Origin: JBCBEX01 sp038528235
GTDB lineage: Bacteria; Bacteroidota; Rhodothermia; Rhodothermales; Rubricoccaceae
Assembly: GCA_038528235.1 (NCBI GenBank)
Contig: JBCBEX010000099.1
Span: 1-15,285 of the forward strand
DNA length: 15,285 bases
Direction: 5' to 3'
The translations under genes were made by a program, and so were the position numbers. The notes under the pieces were generated by a model that was not told where the DNA came from, made no database searches, and saw only the letters and a program-made list of their open reading frames with translations. The first letter of the stretch is position 1; each line of letters begins with the position of its first letter. Shown piece by piece: positions 12,107 through 15,285 of the stretch.

Positions 12107-12894
12107 AGACTGCGGACGATTTCCTGTTAGAACTCAAGCCTCGCCTGGACTCGCTCGTTGAGCGGTATGAGCGGCAGGCATTCATTGCCGACGACCCGAT
12201 CTCGGTGCCGCACGGCTTCGACGACCCGCGCGATCAGGAGGTGATCGGGCTCTACGCGGCGCTCCTCGCCTGGGGCCGCCGCTCGGTCATTCTGAAGAAG
12301 GCTGCCGAGTTAGCCGAGCGGATGGGCTACCGCCCCTACGCGTTCGTCCGCGACTTCAACGCCGAGCGCGACGGGGCGCGGCTCGCTGGCTTCAAGCACC
12401 GCACCTTCCAGCCGCAGGACGTCCTCGCCCTCACCGGCGCGCTCTCGCGCCTTATACACGTGCACGGCTCTCTCGAAGGCACGTTCGCCGCGCACCTCCC
12501 CGACGACGCGCCGGACATCGGCCCCGCGATCCAGGGCTTCTCCGACGCCGTCCTCGACCACGCCCAGCTGCCGCGCCTCCGCAAGCACGTCGCCCGCCCG
12601 TCCACCAAAAGCGCCTGCAAGCGCCTAGCGATGTACTGCCGCTGGATGGTGCGCCACGGCCCCGTCGACCTCGGGCTGTGGACCTCGATCCGCCCCGCTC
12701 AACTCGTGCTGCCCCTCGACGTGCACACCGGGCGGCAGGCCCGCAAACTCGGGCTCCTGCTCCGCACGCAGGACGACTGGCGAGCCGCCCAGGCGCTCAC
12801 GGCTCGCTGCCGCGCGCTCGACCCCAGCGACCCGTGCCGCTACGACTTCGCGCTCTTTGGGCTCGGTGCCTACGACGATCAGCCGATCCAATAG
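12082..12894 (+). CDS. TIGR02757 (DUF2400) family protein
   Basis: The 270-aa product matches a conserved bacterial family of unknown function. Recognisable segments are LVERYERQAFIADDPISVPH near the N-terminus, EVIGLYAALLAWGRRSVI, then the hallmark C-terminal block STKSACKRLAMYCRWMVR, DLGLWTSIRPAQLVLPLDVH, TGRQARKLGL and RYDFALFGLG at the end. No catalytic role is established. Two GTG starts are possible, 12082 (270 aa, 11-bp overlap with the previous gene) and 12103 (263 aa, no overlap); both lie in the heptamer tract, and residues 1-8 are repeat-encoded if the first is used. It appears to be the last gene of the DUF4342 operon; a weak hairpin GGTGC/GCACC (12926-12940) follows about 30 bp after the stop. 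Confidence 0.9.
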   Translation: MRSRKFDVETADDFLLELKPRLDSLVERYERQAFIADDPISVPHGFDDPRDQEVIGLYAALLAWGRRSVILKKAAELAERMGYRPYAFVRDFNAERDGARLAGFKHRTFQPQDVLALTGALSRLIHVHGSLEGTFAAHLPDDAPDIGPAIQGFSDAVLDHAQLPRLRKHVARPSTKSACKRLAMYCRWMVRHGPVDLGLWTSIRPAQLVLPLDVHTGRQARKLGLLLRTQDDWRAAQALTARCRALDPSDPCRYDFALFGLGAYDDQPIQ

Positions 12895-13131
12895 CGCTGC
12901 GCCATGACGGGCTTTGTGGATTGTCGGTGCACGCCGCACCAAACCGTCCAGGGCCTGCGATGTAATCGCTTACACAGACGAACGGTGTTAACCGGGCGAA
13001 ACCGACGGTCCCCTCGCACGTCTCTGAAGCGCGTAGGCCTTTCCCGCACGCTCAAAGCCCACAGGGTTTCCCCGGCTGTTTGGAATAGGCTCTACGCCTA
13101 TCTTGCACATCTGTAGCCCACGCCTTTCCTT
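12895..13131 (+). promoter_or_regulatory. Spacer upstream of xseB-dxs with small dyads
   Basis: This 237-bp gap has no convincing gene. It holds a weak hairpin at 12926-12940, the dyad TGTAA-TCGC-TTACA (12961-12974), a stem AAAGCCC/GGGTTT (13054-13069) and a perfect 6-bp hairpin ATAGGC/GCCTAT (13085-13101) 30 bp before the xseB ATG. It probably carries the xseB-dxs promoter. The TTTG (13079) and TATCTTGC (13099) pair is only a poor fit to Bacteroidota promoters, with a 16-bp spacer. Confidence 0.4.
12961..12974. promoter_or_regulatory. Possible operator dyad TGTAA-N4-TTACA
   Basis: TGTAA (12961-12965) and TTACA (12970-12974) are perfect inverted halves around TCGC. This size and spacing suit a helix-turn-helix dimer site upstream of xseB. 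No regulator can be named. Confidence 0.3.
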
Positions 13132-13326
13132 ATGCCTGACGACGCTCCGCTCCCGTTCGAAGCTGCCCTCCAGCGCCTCGAATCGCTCGTCCAGGCGCTC
13201 GAAGACGGCAACGCAGACCTCGACACGAGCCTCGCTCGCTACGAAGAGGGCGTCGGACTCGCGCGCGACCTGCTCGCCCGCCTCGACGCCGCGGAGCTAC
13301 GCGTGCAAGAACTCGCGCTCGAATAG
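13132..13326 (+). CDS. xseB: Exodeoxyribonuclease VII small subunit
   Basis: The 64-aa product is the small subunit of exonuclease VII, which degrades single-stranded DNA together with XseA (not in this window). The family pattern is clear along the whole length: PFEAALQRLESLVQALEDGN (8-27), ADLDTSLARYEEGVGLARDL (28-47), then LLARLDAAELRVQELALE at the end. The protein is a little shorter than typical (about 70-80 aa) but complete. The ATG at 13132 is the natural start; no Shine-Dalgarno site is evident. dxs follows 81 bp downstream on the same strand. In E. coli the order is xseB-ispA-dxs, so here ispA is absent from between them. Confidence 0.93.
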   Translation: MPDDAPLPFEAALQRLESLVQALEDGNADLDTSLARYEEGVGLARDLLARLDAAELRVQELALE

Positions 13327-13407
13327 CGCGCCGTTCCTCCCCGCCTCTCTACAGGGTCCCCTGCACTTCTTCTGACCCGCACTCCCCGCTACCCACTCGA
13401 CGCTCTC

Positions 13408-15285
13408 ATGCCCGCGACCCCGTTCACCCCCGGCCCGCTTCTCGCAAGCATCCACACGCCGAAGGACCTCCGCTGCCTCCCGCTCGACGACCTCCCCCAG
13501 CTCTGCGACGAGCTCCGGCAGTACATCATCGACGTGGTGAGCGTGCACGGCGGCCACTTCGGCGCGTCCCTCGGCGTAGTCGAGCTCACGGTCGCCGCGC
13601 ACTGGGCCTATGAGACGCCCAACGACCCCGTCGTGTGGGATGTCGGCCACCAGGCGTACGGGCACAAGATCCTCACGGGGCGCCGCGAGCAGTTTCACAC
13701 GCAGCGGAAATATGGCGGCCTTTCCGGTTTCCCGAAGATCAGCGAGTCGGAGTATGACGCGTTCGGGGTGGCGCACGCCTCGACGGCGATCTCGGCGGCG
13801 CTCGGCATGGCGCGGGCGCGCGACATCCTCAGCACCGACCAGAAGATCCTCGCCATCGTCGGCGACGGGGCGATGACGGGCGGGCTCTCGTTCGAGGGGC
13901 TCAACAATGCGGGCGTGGCCGGGACCGACATGACGGTCGTCCTGAATGACAACCGCATCTCCATCGACCCCAACGTAGGCGCGCTGCACGAGTACCTCGC
14001 GCGCGTCTCGTCCAGCGAAGGGTGGAACGACCTCAAGACCGACGTCTGGGAGTTCTTCGAGAAGCTCAAGGGCATGGGCGGCGGCACGCTCCAGCGTATC
14101 GCCAGCCGCGTCGAGGACGGCGTCAAGGCCGCTATCACGCCGGGCATGCTCTTCGAGGCGCTCGGCTTCCGCTACATCGGCCCGGTCGACGGCCACGATG
14201 TGAAGCAGCTCGCGAAGCGGCTCAAGGAGATCCGCAAGTTGCCCGGCCCGATCCTTCTCCACGCGCTCACGGTCAAGGGCAAGGGCTTCGCGCCCGCCGA
14301 GGCCGACCAGGTCAAGTGGCACGCGTCGTCGTCGCCCTTCGACAAGGTGACGGGCAAGACGCTCGTGAAGGCGACCTCCAACGGCACCGCCGCCAAGAAG
14401 TGGCAGCAGATCTTCGGCGAGGCGATCATCGAGCTGGCCGAGGAGGACCCGCGCATCGTGGGCTACACCGCCGCGATGCCGAGCGGTACGAGCCTCAAGC
14501 TCATGATGGCCGCGATGCCGGACCGCGCCTTCGACGTAGGCATCGCCGAGATGCACGCCGTCGTGGAGGCCGCCGGAGCCGCGACGCAGGGCCTCAAGCC
14601 GTTCGTGGCGATCTACTCGACGTTCCTCCAGCGCGCCTTCGATGGCATCGTCCATGATGTGGCGCTGCAGCACCTGCCGGTCGTCTTCTGCATGGACCGC
14701 GCGGGCTTCGCCGGGGCCGACGGCCCGACGCACCACGGTGCGCTCGACATCGCCTACATGCGCGCCGTACAGGGCATGATCTGCGCCGCGCCGCTGGACG
14801 ACCAGGACCTGCGCGACCTGATGTACACGGCCACGCTCTACAACGACGGCCCCATCGCGCTCCGCTACCCACGCGGCCAGGCCACGGGCATGGACCTTCG
14901 CGACGAGTTCCAGGAGATCGGGATCGGCAAGGGCCGCAAGATCGCCGACGGTTCGGACGTGGCATTCGTGACCTACGGCGCCATCGGGCAGTACGTCTAC
15001 GAGGCGCGCGAGCGCCTCGCCGGGCACGGCATCTCCGCCGCGCACTACGACCTCCGCTTCTGCAAGCCGCTCGACGACGAACTCCTCACCGAGGTCTTCT
15101 CGACGTTCGACAAGGTCATCACCGTCGAGGACGGCGTGATCGTGGGCGGCGCAGGCACGGCCGTCGTGGAGTGGGCGATGGAGAACGACTTCCACGGTAC
15201 GAAGGTCGTCCGCCTCGGCATGCCGGACCGCTTCATCGAGCACGGCAGCCAGCGCGAATTGCACGACGAGGTCGGCATCGCCCAC
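13408..15285 (+). CDS. dxs: 1-deoxy-D-xylulose-5-phosphate synthase (3' end beyond window)
   Basis: This thiamine-diphosphate enzyme condenses pyruvate and glyceraldehyde 3-phosphate, the first step of the MEP isoprenoid pathway. The frame from ATG 13408 stays open to the window end (626 codons); the family usually needs only a few more residues, so about 95% is present. Visible motifs are VHGGHFGASLGVVEL (46-60), WDVGHQAYGHKILTGR (77-92), GLSGFPKISESEYDAFGVAH (104-123), the TPP motif GDGAMTGG (152-159) ending at LNDN (179-182), IGPVDGHD (257-264), DVGIAE with the expected catalytic E381, DRAGFAGADGPTHHGALD (430-447) and LRYPRG (485-490). One oddity is residues 381-383, EMH where the family nearly always has EQH, followed by AVVEAAG instead of AVTFAAG. 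The start follows xseB by 81 bp, probably in one operon. Confidence 0.97.
   Translation, partial: MPATPFTPGPLLASIHTPKDLRCLPLDDLPQLCDELRQYIIDVVSVHGGHFGASLGVVELTVAAHWAYETPNDPVVWDVGHQAYGHKILTGRREQFHTQRKYGGLSGFPKISESEYDAFGVAHASTAISAALGMARARDILSTDQKILAIVGDGAMTGGLSFEGLNNAGVAGTDMTVVLNDNRISIDPNVGALHEYLARVSSSEGWNDLKTDVWEFFEKLKGMGGGTLQRIASRVEDGVKAAITPGMLFEALGFRYIGPVDGHDVKQLAKRLKEIRKLPGPILLHALTVKGKGFAPAEADQVKWHASSSPFDKVTGKTLVKATSNGTAAKKWQQIFGEAIIELAEEDPRIVGYTAAMPSGTSLKLMMAAMPDRAFDVGIAEMHAVVEAAGAATQGLKPFVAIYSTFLQRAFDGIVHDVALQHLPVVFCMDRAGFAGADGPTHHGALDIAYMRAVQGMICAAPLDDQDLRDLMYTATLYNDGPIALRYPRGQATGMDLRDEFQEIGIGKGRKIADGSDVAFVTYGAIGQYVYEARERLAGHGISAAHYDLRFCKPLDDELLTEVFSTFDKVITVEDGVIVGGAGTAVVEWAMENDFHGTKVVRLGMPDRFIEHGSQRELHDEVGIAH

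Noticed and set aside
12904..13116. A 70-codon + frame before xseB
   Set aside because: The product is Arg-rich and low in complexity, the frame begins just after the previous stop, and it lies over the dyads.
13297..15285. A 662-codon minus-strand open frame opposite dxs
   Set aside because: It is an antisense shadow created by GC-rich codon use. The + strand encodes a full set of DXS motifs, and the minus product is Arg/Asp/Glu/Val-rich with no domain.

Overview
This window is about 15.3 kb of GC-rich bacterial chromosome. The proline- and acid-rich TonB, the ECF sigma/FecR pair with a DUF4974-like tail, the general lack of Shine-Dalgarno sites and the TIGR02757 protein all suggest a Bacteroidota-type organism. 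High GC and heavily acidic proteins point towards the Rhodothermia (Rubricoccus/Rubrivirga/Salinibacter-like). This is inferred from protein character only; there is no rRNA gene in the window.

Layout. Bases 140-3051 (+) carry a fused NAD(P)HX epimerase/dehydratase (nnr), a small VanZ-like membrane protein and a TonB energy transducer that ends in a clear intrinsic terminator. Bases 3307-5256 (-) carry an ECF sigma factor followed by its FecR-type transmembrane anti-sigma partner. Divergent from it, 5495-7903 (+) is a KefB-type K+/H+ antiporter with RCK domains and a C-terminal UBP-type zinc finger. A membrane-anchored LTA-synthase-like alkaline-phosphatase-superfamily enzyme (7879-10065, -) converges on it and overlaps its 3' end by 25 bp. 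A pilin-like secreted protein (10269-10706, -) follows, with a strong Shine-Dalgarno site and a long leader that can be folded into a multi-helix structure. Bases 11083-12894 (+) are a tightly packed three-gene set: DUF4342 protein, flavin-reductase-like split barrel and TIGR02757 protein. Bases 13132-15285 (+) hold xseB and a dxs gene that runs off the window end.

How the genes fit together. Most are housekeeping: metabolite repair (nnr), DNA repair (xseB), isoprenoid precursors (dxs), envelope functions (tonB, sigma/FecR, the LTA-synthase-like protein, the pilin) and ion homeostasis (antiporter). I see no transposase, CRISPR array, phage gene, defence island, tRNA or rRNA. The least ordinary signals are two degenerate heptamer tandem repeats (AATCNNN and GAAGTNN) placed exactly at gene starts and junctions, so that they contribute coding sequence and even create a gene overlap. 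Others are the zinc-finger fusion on the antiporter, the candidate structured leader of the pilin gene, and several short tandem or palindromic elements around the sigma-factor gene. I do not see a convincing new multi-gene system.
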